Shown here: piece after piece, positions 13,662 through 22,144 of the stretch
How the letters are laid out: the number at the start of each line of letters is the position of its first letter
Numbering within the stretch: the first letter of the stretch is position 1
Assembly: GCA_934692905.1 (NCBI GenBank)
Contig: CAKUUM010000020.1
Span: forward strand, 1 to 36,789
Length of the DNA stretch: 36,789 nucleotides
Direction: 5' to 3'
DNA from: an uncultured Bacteroidales bacterium
GTDB taxonomy: Bacteria; Bacteroidota; Bacteroidia; Bacteroidales; Paludibacteraceae
Made by a program: the position numbers and the translations under genes
The notes under the pieces: model-generated
What the model saw: the letters and a program-made list of their open reading frames with translations, nothing else
Database searches by the model: none
Told to the model about the DNA's origin: nothing

Positions 13662-15350
13662 ATGTTCTTAAACGTACTCATTGCCATTCTCACCCTTGTC
13701 GCAGGTATCGGTATCTTTCTCGTTGCCTGCCAGATGATGTCTTCCAACCTTGAGACTGCCAGCAGTTCGCGCCTCAAAAGCCTTTTCTCCAAGGTATCCA
13801 ACAGCCGCCTTATCGGTGTCGGTATCGGTGCTTTGGGCACGGCGGCGATACAGTCGTCGGGAGCCACCACCGTCATGGTCATTGGCTTCGTGAATGTCGG
13901 CATCATGTCCCTCGCACAGGCGGCTACGGTCATCTACGGTGCCAACATCGGTACTACCGTCACCGCCCTTATCGTTGCTATGGGTCTCAGCAGTGGCGGC
14001 GGCATATCCACCACCACTATTTTCGCAGCCCTCGCGGGTATTGGCGCATTCATCGGGCTCTTCACCAAGAAAGACAACGTCAAGACGTGGGGCGGCATCA
14101 TCACGGGCTTCGGTATGCTCTTCGTCGGCTTGAGCATCATGGAGGGGTCCATGAAGTCATTCGCGGAGATGGAAGAGGTACGCCAGTTCCTTGCCGGCGT
14201 TGACAATGCGCTGCTGCTCGTCTTGCTCGGCGCAGTCCTCACCGCCATCATACAGTCCTCATCGGTGGTAACCTCTATCGCCATCACCATGGCGGTCACG
14301 GGGCTTATCACGCTCAACCAGGGCATCTACCTGACCATGGGTTCCAACATCGGCTCCTGCGTCGTAGCCATTATCGCGGGTATGACCAGCGGAACCAACG
14401 CCAAGCGTACAGCCCTTATGCACTTGTTTTTCAACTGTTTCGGTGTCGTCATCTTCCTGTGCGCAGCGGGTGTCATGTACCTCGTTTCGTCCGGCACATT
14501 CGGCTTCGGAACTATCTTCGAGGAACTCTTCCCGGGTGCGCCGCAGTTCCAGTTGGCATTGTTCCACACGTTCTTCAATGTAACGACGGTTATCATTATC
14601 CTTCCGCTCACCGACCACTTGGTCAAATTGGTGTGCCGCATTATCCCGGACTCGCGTGATGCAGCCATGGGGCAAGCCGCACAACCGCACTTCTATTTCG
14701 TGGACGACAAGATGCTCCGCACACCTATTATCGCTGTGCACCAGGTGCAGTTGGAAATCGAACACATGGCGGCAGTCGCTATGCACAACTACGACATCGC
14801 CATCTATACCATCTCGCACCTTGATTTCAGACAGATGGACGAGTTCCGCGCCAACGAGGCTCAACTCAACTACCTCAACCGCTCCCTTATCCCGTACATT
14901 GTGCGACTTAACAACTTGCCTATCAGTGAGGAAGACCATCGTTACCTGGCTACTGCCATACGGTCTGTCGGAGACTTGGAGCGGGTGGGGGATTACGCGG
15001 TGAACATCACCGAGTACGCCGAGGATTTGCACAAGTCGGGCGAAGCCTTCACGGGCGAGACCTTGGACGAAATCGAGCAGATGCGCGAAGCCATTTTCTC
15101 CGTATATCAGTTTGTGATGAAGGCGTATATGGAGAAGGACTTCAAGGCGTTGGACGAAGCCAATGCGCACGAGGACGAGGTGGATAACTTGACGGAGAAC
15201 ATGGAGAAGGAGCACCTTCGCCGTTTGTCGGACGGGGTATATTCAGCCAATGTCGGTGCCCAGTACCAGGAACTCGCCTCCGATTCCGAGCGTATTGCCG
15301 ACCACCTCATCAACGTCGGCAAATCCATCCGCAACTTGGACAAGAAGTAG
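13662..15350 (+). CDS. Na+/phosphate cotransporter family protein with PhoU-like C-terminal domain
   Basis: Inner-membrane sodium-coupled phosphate carrier of the NptA/PNaS family. The protein has 562 residues. Its two inverted membrane repeats carry the QSS signatures at 64-66 (GTAAIQSSGATTVM) and 198-200 (LTAIIQSSSVVTS). About eight to ten hydrophobic segments reach to residue 345. The C-terminal 200 residues are helical and PhoU-like (VGDLERVGDYAVNITEYAED and SERIADHLINVGKSI). It stands alone between two terminators. Direction of transport and substrate follow from the family. Confidence 0.92.
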   Translation: MFLNVLIAILTLVAGIGIFLVACQMMSSNLETASSSRLKSLFSKVSNSRLIGVGIGALGTAAIQSSGATTVMVIGFVNVGIMSLAQAATVIYGANIGTTVTALIVAMGLSSGGGISTTTIFAALAGIGAFIGLFTKKDNVKTWGGIITGFGMLFVGLSIMEGSMKSFAEMEEVRQFLAGVDNALLLVLLGAVLTAIIQSSSVVTSIAITMAVTGLITLNQGIYLTMGSNIGSCVVAIIAGMTSGTNAKRTALMHLFFNCFGVVIFLCAAGVMYLVSSGTFGFGTIFEELFPGAPQFQLALFHTFFNVTTVIIILPLTDHLVKLVCRIIPDSRDAAMGQAAQPHFYFVDDKMLRTPIIAVHQVQLEIEHMAAVAMHNYDIAIYTISHLDFRQMDEFRANEAQLNYLNRSLIPYIVRLNNLPISEEDHRYLATAIRSVGDLERVGDYAVNITEYAEDLHKSGEAFTGETLDEIEQMREAIFSVYQFVMKAYMEKDFKALDEANAHEDEVDNLTENMEKEHLRRLSDGVYSANVGAQYQELASDSERIADHLINVGKSIRNLDKK

Positions 15351-15385
15351 GCAACAGGTTGGCTACAAGGATAGTAAGTGTATGT

Positions 15386-15413
15386 AGAGCGCGTCGGAAG
15401 ACGCGCTCTTTTT
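15386..15413 (+). terminator. Terminator after the Na/Pi cotransporter
   Basis: AGAGCGCGTC, loop ggaa, GACGCGCTCT, then TTTTG: ten perfect pairs with a T run, between convergent genes. Confidence 0.92.
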
Positions 15414-15418
15414 GTGTC

Positions 15419-16210
15419 CTAACGGGTAGCGTGCTTGGCGACGAGTATGGAGAGGAGGTAGAGGGCGTAGATGGGGAGGGCAACGAGAAGGAGCGTGACG
15501 GCATCGCCAGTGGGTGTGATGACCGCCGCGATGATGAGGATAGCCACAAAAGCATGCTTGCGGTAGTGGCGCATAGTCTGTGCGCTGAGAAGCCCCATGC
15601 GCGTGAGGAAATATGCCAGAATGGGCAGTTCGAATAGCACACCCATCAACAAGGAAAGCACTAAAAATAGCGAGATGTAAGACGAAATGGTGATTTGGTT
15701 GACGACATCAGGCTGCACCTGGTAGGTGCTGAGAAACCGATAGGCAAATGGAAAGATAATGAAATAATTGAGCAGCACTCCCAATAAGAACAAGATACTG
15801 CCTGTAACGGTCAGTCGGACTGAGAAACGCTTTTCCGTCAGGGTGAGGGCAGGTGCCACAAAGCCATAGAGTTTGGCTATGAGATAGGGCGAAGAGACTA
15901 CGAAACCCGCTGCCAATGAGACGGTGAGGTGCGTCATGAATTGGGCTGTGAGTTCAGTGGCGATAAAAGAAGGCGTGTGGTCGGAGGGGCGCAAGGAGTC
16001 CCAATGGAGATAGTCTGCCAGCCACGTGAGACCACGAAAGATACCGAAATCACTCTTGGCGGGTGCAAAAATAACTGCAAAAAGGAAATCTTTGCAACAG
16101 AAAGCCACCGCCGATGCAATAGCCCACACCAAGATACAACGCCAAAGAACACCCCGAAGGTCTTCGAGGTGCTCGCCCAGCGGTTTGTCCTGTGGGTCAG
16201 CGGGTTTCAC
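15419..16210 (-). CDS. tatC: Twin-arginine translocase subunit TatC
   Basis: Inner-membrane receptor for folded proteins with twin-arginine signals. The protein has 263 residues and six hydrophobic segments. The N-terminal signature KPLGEHLEDLRGVLWRC is clear. The central region has YLIAKLYGFVAPALTLTEKR, and the C-terminus has VITPTGDAVTLLLVALPIY. The start is GTG, whose G is also the last base of the tatA stop (TAGTG), a 1-base overlap indicating translational coupling. It ends 6 bp from the terminator of the convergent gene. Confidence 0.95.
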   Translation of the reverse strand: MKPADPQDKPLGEHLEDLRGVLWRCILVWAIASAVAFCCKDFLFAVIFAPAKSDFGIFRGLTWLADYLHWDSLRPSDHTPSFIATELTAQFMTHLTVSLAAGFVVSSPYLIAKLYGFVAPALTLTEKRFSVRLTVTGSILFLLGVLLNYFIIFPFAYRFLSTYQVQPDVVNQITISSYISLFLVLSLLMGVLFELPILAYFLTRMGLLSAQTMRHYRKHAFVAILIIAAVITPTGDAVTLLLVALPIYALYLLSILVAKHATR

Positions 16211-16404
16211 TATTTGTCCGCTTTCCCGCCCTGTGCGTCTTGTTTGCCGTCGGTCTTGTCCGTGTCGTCGTCTTGTCCGGTAAGCCCTTTCTTGTACTCA
16301 TGGACACCTTTGCCCAAGCCGCGCATGAGTTGGGGAATCTTGGCTCCGCCGAATAACAACAAGATAATCAGAGCAATAACAATAATTTCAGTTGTTCCTA
16401 CCAT
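16210..16404 (-). CDS. tatA: Twin-arginine translocase pore subunit TatA
   Basis: Pore-forming partner of TatC. The protein has 64 residues with a short membrane helix (TEIIVIALIILLLFGGAKIP), an amphipathic helix (LMRGLGKGVHEYKKGL) and an acidic, disordered tail. The GGAKIP hinge and glycine-rich start are typical of TatA/E. It is followed directly by tatC. A promoter candidate lies about 460 bp upstream, on the far side of a large repeat array. Confidence 0.93.
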   Translation of the reverse strand: MVGTTEIIVIALIILLLFGGAKIPQLMRGLGKGVHEYKKGLTGQDDDTDKTDGKQDAQGGKADK

Positions 16405-16408
16405 AGTA

Positions 16409-16450
16409 TTTACGATTTATAAATTTACGATGTACGATTTATGTACGATT
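16409..16450. repeat. TACGATTTA-type dispersed repeat, copy 1
   Basis: Repeated tacgattta and tacgatgtacgattta words with mostly 7-bp spacing of ACGA, directly before the tatA start. A close copy lies at 18822-18854. Confidence 0.75.
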
Positions 16451-16493
16451 GGGATTATTTTGTGATTGGCAGGATGACGCTATGATACTCTAT

Positions 16494-16514
16494 GACGACG
16501 CGAGACGCGTCGTC
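16494..16514. repeat. REP-like palindrome GACGACGCG-aga-CGCGTCGTC
   Basis: Perfect 9-bp arms, loop aga. Same arms as at 6197-6217. Confidence 0.85.
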
Positions 16515-16580
16515 TCCACAACCATATTGTCTTCCACGGACGAGGGCGTCCCCGGGGTACGTCTGCATTCCTACAAGCAT

Positions 16581-16756
16581 ACGGTATCCCTTGCTTATCC
16601 CTTGCTGAATCACATACTAATCACATACTAACCACATACTAATCTCATACTCTTGACTCGATATTCATTCGATGTTTATTCGATGCCCATTTGGCACTTA
16701 ATCGAGGGTTAATCGAAAATTAACCGAACTTTAACCGGACTTTACACGGGTTTGGC
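16581..16756. repeat. Long drifting 11-bp tandem array upstream of tatA
   Basis: Sixteen consecutive 11-bp units in one register from 16581: acggtatccct, tgcttatccct, tgctgaatcac, atactaatcac, atactaaccac, atactaatctc, atactcttgac, tcgatattcat, tcgatgtttat, tcgatgcccat, ttggcacttaa, tcgagggttaa, tcgaaaattaa, ccgaactttaa, ccggactttac, acgggtttggc. Neighbours are alike, the ends are unrelated. The first part is the reverse complement of the CAAGGGATA words, and units 3-6 match the array at 3371-3436. It lies within the predicted tatA leader. Confidence 0.93.
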
Positions 16757-16778
16757 ATGCAAAATGATTAGCGGTTGG

Positions 16779-16857
16779 CGGAGAATCTCCGATTGGGCAA
16801 ACGGTATGCCAATCCGTAGCGATTGATACTTCAATCCACAGTGATGGGTACACCCAT
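16779..16857. repeat. Cluster of four adjacent palindromes at the predicted tatA transcript start
   Basis: CGGAGA-a-TCTCCG (16779-16791), CGATTGGGCA/TGCCAATCCG (16790-16815, imperfect), GATTGA-tact-TCAATC (16821-16836), ATGGGT-ac-ACCCAT (16844-16857). The last two repeat a 22-bp frame, twice the 11-bp step. Confidence 0.75.
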
Positions 16858-16865
16858 TGCCCGAA

Positions 16866-16896
16866 CAAAGGTACACCAAATTTCCGTATAGGGAAA
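16866..16896 (-). promoter_or_regulatory. Promoter candidate reading toward tatA
   Basis: On the minus strand TACCTTTG (16873-16866) is preceded 19 bp away by TTTC (16896-16893), a weaker -33 box. Expected start near 16859, giving a leader of about 455 nt that includes the palindromes and the 11-bp array. A 7-bp inverted repeat GCATTTT/AAAATGC at 16923-16945 lies just upstream. Confidence 0.6.
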
Positions 16897-16998
16897 ATCA
16901 ATAAGAAGAAAAATGAGAAAAAGCATTTTTTTTGCAAGAAAATGCACATCCATTAGGGGGTGGGCAAGGTTGAACTGTCATATAAGTGTCTAATCGAA

Positions 16999-17529
16999 AT
17001 GGGAAGCATTGCAACCAATATGGTGAAGACTTCTGCCCAGCAGGAGTTCGAGCGTCTGTACAACGCCTACTGCGGGCGTATCTATAGTTATGCCATGATG
17101 ATTTCGAAAGGCGATACCTACCTGTCGGAGGAGATACTGCAAGCCACCTTCATGAAGTTGTGGGAGCATTGGACGGAGTTGAAAACGCCCGAGAAAGCGT
17201 TGCAGTACCTGTTTGCGACGGCGAAACATACGTTTCTGAACTACTGCGAGCATGAGGCGGTGAAGTTGGTATATACGGACTACGTGCTGGCGCGGCAGGA
17301 CGAGGCGGACAACAACGCCGAACAGCAGCAGGACGCGCAGTTCCTGGAAGCGTACTTGAAAGAGGTGATTGGCAAGATGCCACCCATGCGGCAGCGGGTG
17401 TTCGTGATGAGCCGATACCAACACAAGACGAATCGCGAGATAGCCGAGGCTCTGAGGATAAGCGAGAAGACCGTGGAAGTGCATATCACGCTGGCGCTGA
17501 GGGAGTTGAAGGAGAGGCTGAATGACTGA
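16999..17529 (+). CDS. ECF-type RNA polymerase sigma factor
   Basis: Sigma-70 family ECF factor of the Bacteroidetes type that activates a SusC/SusD locus when released by its FecR partner. The protein has 176 residues from the ATG at 16999. A GTG at 16960 and an ATG at 17020 are alternatives; homologues start close to the EFERLYNAYCGRIYSYA motif, so a short N-terminus is likely. Region 2 spans about 15-85 (SYAMMISKGDTYLSEEILQA, TFMKLWEHW). Region 4 spans 120-170 (HKTNREIAEALRISEKTVEV). The FecR gene follows after 298 bp of repeats. No consensus promoter was seen upstream. Confidence 0.9.
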   Translation: MGSIATNMVKTSAQQEFERLYNAYCGRIYSYAMMISKGDTYLSEEILQATFMKLWEHWTELKTPEKALQYLFATAKHTFLNYCEHEAVKLVYTDYVLARQDEADNNAEQQQDAQFLEAYLKEVIGKMPPMRQRVFVMSRYQHKTNREIAEALRISEKTVEVHITLALRELKERLND

Positions 17530-17565
17530 GGGGACATGTAATTGCCACGGATGACAGGTTAAGGG

Positions 17566-17600
17566 AACATATAATTACCGTGTAATTAACCATTAATTCA
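17566..17600 (-). repeat. Dispersed ATTAATGGT...CACGGTAATTA element, copy 3 (reverse)
   Basis: The reverse complement gives attaatggttaattacacg followed by gtaattatatgtt, matching 13487-13523. A run of cattaaa words about 11 bp apart follows to 17648. Confidence 0.7.
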
Positions 17601-17657
17601 AGGATGGGAAAGGCTCCATTAAAAGCCATTAAAGGACCATTAAAAGACTCCCCCTGA

Positions 17658-17713
17658 CCCCCTCAGAGAGGGGGAATAGAGAGGATAGAGGGTAGAGGTT
17701 AGAGATTAGTAAC
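17658..17713. repeat. CCCCCTC hairpin (copy 2) joined to a 7-bp TAGAGGN array
   Basis: CCCCCTC-aga-GAGGGGG at 17658-17674 is followed by tagagagga, tagaggg, tagaggt, tagagat, tagtaac (17677-17713). The 298-bp sigma-FecR gap otherwise shows no gene or promoter. Confidence 0.8.
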
Positions 17714-17827
17714 AAGTGGTTAATATATAGTTAAGCGAGGTATCGGTCTGTTGGATACTGAGGCGTGAAAGAGATTGTGTTTGGATTGTTAAGAGATTGT
17801 GAGTGAACTTTATAGAAAGAAACGTGA

Positions 17828-18817
17828 ATGAATGATGTGAAAGATTTGTGCGAGAAGTACCTGCAGGGTGCGCTGCCGGCGATAGACCGAGAGCGACTGC
17901 TGTACACGCTGAAGAATGATGCAGGGATAGATGCATGGCTTCGCCAGTCGATTGAACTGGCGGACGATGCTATCCCCGATGGCGTGCGTGAGCGCGTGCT
18001 GGAAAATGTGTTGGAGACGGTTGGCAGCAGTCAAGAGCAGCAACGTGTGGCAACGTTGTCACCGGCGAAGCGCGTGTGGCAACGTGTGGCGGCAGTGGCT
18101 GCGGTGGTGCTGATGACAGGTATAGGCGTATTGGCAGGGCATTGGCTGACCCCTTCGCAACAAGGTGCGGAGGGTATGCTGAGTATCCGCACAGGGGTAG
18201 GGGAGCGCAGCAGCGTGACTCTGCCAGACGGTACGGAAGTGCGCCTGAATGCCAAGACGACCGTGCGTTACGACTGCTCGATGCCCCATGACGAGAGGCG
18301 TGTGCAGGTGGACGGCGAGGCGTATTTCAACGTGGCGAAAGACGCGGAGCACCCGTTTGTGGTGTCGGCGGACGGCATGGAGGTGGCGTGCCTGGGTACG
18401 GCATTCAACATCCGCAACTACGGCGAAGAGCGCAATATCTCGGTGCTGCTGACGGAAGGCAAGGTGCGCGTGTCGGCAGGCGATGCGGACCTGACGATGG
18501 AACCCAACAGCCGCGTGGTGTTCGACAAAGGGTCGCAGTCGATGTCGAAACAGTTGGTGAACCCTGACAACTACCTCTGCTGGCTGGACAACGAGATACG
18601 GTACAACGACCATACATTAGAGGAGATTGCGGCGGAACTGGCGCGCAACTACAACATCCGTATTGTCATCACGTCGGACAGGCTGCGCGAGGAGCGGTTT
18701 ACGGGGTACTTGGGGCATAGCAGTCTGCGGAACGTGTTGGAGGTGCTGAGCATGACATCGAATGCGAGGTACTACTTCGACCAAGATACGGTGGTGTATA
18801 TTTACGAGAAGAACTAA
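17828..18817 (+). CDS. FecR-family anti-sigma factor
   Basis: Inner-membrane regulator that holds the ECF sigma factor inactive until the outer-membrane SusC-type transporter signals. The protein has 329 residues. A short cytoplasmic N-terminal part (1-85) is followed by one membrane helix (86-107). The periplasmic FecR domain (about 116-210) contains VTLPDGTEVRLNAKTTVRYD and GEAYFNVAKDAEHPFVV. A DUF4974-like C-terminal domain (255-325) contains RYNDHTLEEIAAELARNYNI. It sits between the sigma gene and a SusC with an STN domain, the usual three-part arrangement. Confidence 0.93.
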   Translation: MNDVKDLCEKYLQGALPAIDRERLLYTLKNDAGIDAWLRQSIELADDAIPDGVRERVLENVLETVGSSQEQQRVATLSPAKRVWQRVAAVAAVVLMTGIGVLAGHWLTPSQQGAEGMLSIRTGVGERSSVTLPDGTEVRLNAKTTVRYDCSMPHDERRVQVDGEAYFNVAKDAEHPFVVSADGMEVACLGTAFNIRNYGEERNISVLLTEGKVRVSAGDADLTMEPNSRVVFDKGSQSMSKQLVNPDNYLCWLDNEIRYNDHTLEEIAAELARNYNIRIVITSDRLREERFTGYLGHSSLRNVLEVLSMTSNARYYFDQDTVVYIYEKN

Positions 18818-18821
18818 GTCA

Positions 18822-18854
18822 TTTACGATTTACGAATTGACGATGTACGATTTA
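18822..18854. repeat. TACGATTTA-type dispersed repeat, copy 2
   Basis: Same words as 16409-16450 (tttacgattta, acgatgtacgattta) in the 81-bp gap between FecR and the beta-helix gene. Confidence 0.75.
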
Positions 18855-18898
18855 TTTGGACATTTGATAATTGCAAACAATTTAATAACTAATTTATC

Positions 18899-21709
18899 AT
18901 GAAGAAAATTTATGCTTTGGCACTGAGCGTGGTCTCGTGTGCGAGTGTGTTCGCCACACAAGTGAAAGTGGGTGACAACCTTCAGACAGCATTGGATACC
19001 GCTAAGGCGGGCGAGACGCTGTACGTACAGGAAGGTACGTTTGTAGGCAATTTTACGATGCGCAACGGTGTGAACGTGAGCGGCGGTTGGAACGAGGATT
19101 TCACCACGCAAAAGCAGTATGGTACCGTATTGGACGGCGATGCCAAAGGGCGCGTGCTGACACAGACAGCTGACTTTACGCAAGAGACTGTGTACGACAA
19201 CCTGACGATTCAGAACGGTTGCCTGCAAGAGAACGGAAAAGGTGCGGGCGTGTATCTGCTGTGGAAGAGCAAACTGACGAACTGCTTAGTGCAGAACAAT
19301 ACGTTTGCAGAGAGCGTGACAGAGTGTTCTGGTGGTGGTTTAGGTCATGGAAAAGACGGAGACCACAGTGAGATTATCGCTGAGAATTGTATCTTCCGTG
19401 GCAATAAGGCTACGCATGGTGGCGGTGTTCAGTCGCAAGCCACGATTGTAAACTGCCTTATTGAGAACAATGAGACATTGCTGAAACACCCAGGTGGTGG
19501 CGTTTATTTGGAATGGGGATACATGTACAATTGTATCGTTCGCAACAACCACTCCACAGAGGACTCGGGTGGTGTACGTGCAAGAGGTAATTGCAAGATT
19601 ATTAACTGCTTGATTGCTGACAATACATGTGATGTAAAGGTGGCAGGTTTGTGCCTTGAAGGTACTTTAAGTGAGGTTATTAACACTACGATTGTTAATA
19701 ACAAACAGGCACTTACGAGCACCGATCAAGAGTATTGCGGTGTGCGTTGCGATGCAAATAGTGCAGGCAGCAATGTGTTTGTAAACAACGTGATTTGGGG
19801 CAACAAGGCAGGCGACAAGGTTTGGAACCAGCAAATCAGTCGGAACCTGACGAAATACGGTACTTGCGTGGGCAATGCCATCCAAGGCAACGTGCCCGGT
19901 GATGTGAAGGCATTGCAGTTGGGCGAGAATATGGACGCTAACGGTCCGCACTTCGCTAACCCCGAGAAGGGCGACTATACGCTGCTGATGTCGTCGGTGC
20001 TGCTGGACAAAGGCGTAAAGCAAGACGATAGCAAGTACGTGGTTAAGAGCGACTTGGCAAGCAAGGCACGTGTGCAAGGTCTGTCGGTGGAGCCCGGCTG
20101 CTATGAGTTGGCAACGGTGAATGTGCGCGCCAATGCAGAGGACGCTGCGGCTGCAGGCAAGGCTCTGCAGGACGCTATTGATGCCGCTGAGGCAGGCACG
20201 ACGGTGTTCGTGGAGGCAGGTACGTATCAGGGCAACTTCACGATGAAGGAAGGTGTGCAAGTGAGCGGCGGCTGGAACAGCGACTTCACGGCACAGAGCG
20301 AGTGCGCATCGGTGCTGGACGCTAATGCCAACGGGCGTGTGTTGAACCAAAGTGCGGACTTTGCGACGCTGACCGTGTGGGAGAACTTCACGATTCAGAA
20401 TGGTAAACTGACGGCTAAGGCGGCAGACAATTTGGGTGCCGGCGTGGTTTTGTGCAAGAGAGGTCGTGTAGTACGTTGCCTTATTCAAAACAATACATTT
20501 GAGTACACCAGTGGTAATTGTATCGGCGGTGGTTTGGCGAACAATGGTAGTGACAATGACACATTGGCTATCAACTGCGTTATGCAAAACAATAAAGCCA
20601 CTCATGGTGGTGGCGCACGTGTTGTGGGTATTTTGGTGAATTGTCTTATCCAAAACAATACAGCAACCAGCAATGGTGGTGGCGTATATCTCCATTACAA
20701 AGGACAAGCACATAATTGCATTATCCAAAACAATGTTTCGACCAAAGATGTCGGAGGTGTTGATATGGGCGCAACTGCTTGCTGCATCACAAACTGCTTG
20801 ATTCAAGGTAATCAGGCTACCAACCAAGTGGGTGGTGTACTAGACCGTAATGGAGGTAATATCATCAATTGTACAATCGCTAACAACAATCAAGTGTCTG
20901 AAACTAACGGCGTATTCTGCGGTTTGAGAAGCAGCAGCAATAAGGCTGACGATTACAAAGACAAGTTGTTTGTTAATAACGTTGTATGGGGCAACAAAGT
21001 AAATGGGGTAGTTGTGGCAGAGCAGATCCACACATATCTAAAGAATTACCCGACACGTACGAACAATGCTCTTCAAGGTGCCGCAAACATCGGTGTAGAG
21101 TATATCTCGCTGGGTGAGAATGAGGCTGTGAACGGTCCTCAGTTCGTTGACCCCGCGAATGGCAACTACGCCTTTGCATGGTCGTCGCCGCTGTACAATG
21201 CCGGTCTGAACAGCGCAATGGACAAAATGGTAGGCGACAAGGATATTATGGGCAATGCACGTATGCAGGGCGAGAATATTGACCTCGGTGCTGTGGAGCA
21301 CAAGGTGTTCACCGCTACGATTGCGCCGATAGAGAACGGTACGTTGGTATTGGATTATGGCGTGAAAGACACGCTGGCAGCAGGCACACGCTATGTACCC
21401 GAAGGCTTGATGGCTACTATTCTGGCTACTCCGGCTGCGGAGTATCAGTTGGATGCTATCTTGCTGAACGGCAGCAAGGTAGAGCCTAAGGATGGCATCT
21501 ATATGTTGCCCGCAGTGACGGCAGACTTCACGTTGGCTGTAACCTTCAAGAGCATCCCGACATCGGTGGCTGACACCCGTGAGGCAGAGGTGGTGCTGAG
21601 CGTGTATGATATGCTTGGCAACCAAATCGCCACAGGCGTGGAGAACCTCGGTACAGGTATGTACATTGTGGTGACCAACCACGGTGCAAAGAAAATTTCT
21701 ATCCGATAA
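18899..21709 (+). CDS. Large exported beta-helix surface protein with internal duplication and T9SS-like tail
   Basis: Protein of 936 residues with signal peptide MKKIYALALSVVSCASVFA. Two similar right-handed beta-helix modules follow. The first starts near residue 26 (LQTALDTAKAGETLYVQEGT, NVSGGWNEDFTTQ). The second starts near 418 (LQDAIDAAEAGTTVFVEAGT, QVSGGWNSDFTAQ). Many rungs read NCLIQNN or GGGVxL. Around 800-880 lies a divergent InlB-type strand repeat. The last 50 residues (VVLSVYDMLGNQIATGVENL to KKISIR) resemble a T9SS sorting domain. Likely a surface glycan-binding or adhesive protein of the locus. It precedes SusC, where most loci have SusC first. Enzyme activity cannot be claimed; no lyase motif was recognised. 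Confidence 0.78.
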   Translation: MKKIYALALSVVSCASVFATQVKVGDNLQTALDTAKAGETLYVQEGTFVGNFTMRNGVNVSGGWNEDFTTQKQYGTVLDGDAKGRVLTQTADFTQETVYDNLTIQNGCLQENGKGAGVYLLWKSKLTNCLVQNNTFAESVTECSGGGLGHGKDGDHSEIIAENCIFRGNKATHGGGVQSQATIVNCLIENNETLLKHPGGGVYLEWGYMYNCIVRNNHSTEDSGGVRARGNCKIINCLIADNTCDVKVAGLCLEGTLSEVINTTIVNNKQALTSTDQEYCGVRCDANSAGSNVFVNNVIWGNKAGDKVWNQQISRNLTKYGTCVGNAIQGNVPGDVKALQLGENMDANGPHFANPEKGDYTLLMSSVLLDKGVKQDDSKYVVKSDLASKARVQGLSVEPGCYELATVNVRANAEDAAAAGKALQDAIDAAEAGTTVFVEAGTYQGNFTMKEGVQVSGGWNSDFTAQSECASVLDANANGRVLNQSADFATLTVWENFTIQNGKLTAKAADNLGAGVVLCKRGRVVRCLIQNNTFEYTSGNCIGGGLANNGSDNDTLAINCVMQNNKATHGGGARVVGILVNCLIQNNTATSNGGGVYLHYKGQAHNCIIQNNVSTKDVGGVDMGATACCITNCLIQGNQATNQVGGVLDRNGGNIINCTIANNNQVSETNGVFCGLRSSSNKADDYKDKLFVNNVVWGNKVNGVVVAEQIHTYLKNYPTRTNNALQGAANIGVEYISLGENEAVNGPQFVDPANGNYAFAWSSPLYNAGLNSAMDKMVGDKDIMGNARMQGENIDLGAVEHKVFTATIAPIENGTLVLDYGVKDTLAAGTRYVPEGLMATILATPAAEYQLDAILLNGSKVEPKDGIYMLPAVTADFTLAVTFKSIPTSVADTREAEVVLSVYDMLGNQIATGVENLGTGMYIVVTNHGAKKISIR

Positions 21710-21715
21710 CATAAT

Positions 21716-22144
21716 ATGAAACGATTCACCCGATTTCTAATTCTGGGACTCATCGCCGCAGCGGCGTTGGCTTGCAACAAGCCAACGACCGCGGTGACGG
21801 TGCCTACCTTCTCCGATATCACCGTTATCCCCGCGCAGGACACCTACCACGTGGGCGACACGGTGACATGCAGCATCCGCCGGCTAACATTGGGGTCGGA
21901 CAATCTGCAGAAGGACCAATACTGGTTCTATGCCAGTTGGTGGTTCTCCAATCCCGAACTGACAGCCGACTTCCAAGAGTTCGGCGAGGCAGATGCCGAC
22001 GGCGTGGCACAAGCCGTGTCGTCGCCGATAGTGCTGACCGAGGCAGGCGAGGTGCGCTTGTACTTCTTCGGCAAACTGGAGTATCCCTGCTGGGAGTTCC
22101 GCAAGATTGAGATTCCCGTCACCCTTAATGTAGTAGCACAATGA
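21716..22144 (+). CDS. Small lipoprotein of unknown function upstream of SusC
   Basis: Protein of 142 residues. The N-terminus has a lipobox ending AAALAC with Cys20 as the lipidation site. A single all-beta domain of about 120 residues follows (TYHVGDTVTCSIRR and GEVRLYFFGKLEYPCWEF). I do not recognise the family. The stop overlaps the SusC start by 4 bases (ATGA), so translation is coupled. By position it is a candidate accessory surface or periplasmic part of the SusCD complex. Confidence 0.75.
   Translation: MKRFTRFLILGLIAAAALACNKPTTAVTVPTFSDITVIPAQDTYHVGDTVTCSIRRLTLGSDNLQKDQYWFYASWWFSNPELTADFQEFGEADADGVAQAVSSPIVLTEAGEVRLYFFGKLEYPCWEFRKIEIPVTLNVVAQ

Noticed and set aside
16581..16756. 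CRISPR array
   Set aside because: There are no constant repeats separated by unique spacers, the period is only 11 bp and no cas gene is nearby.
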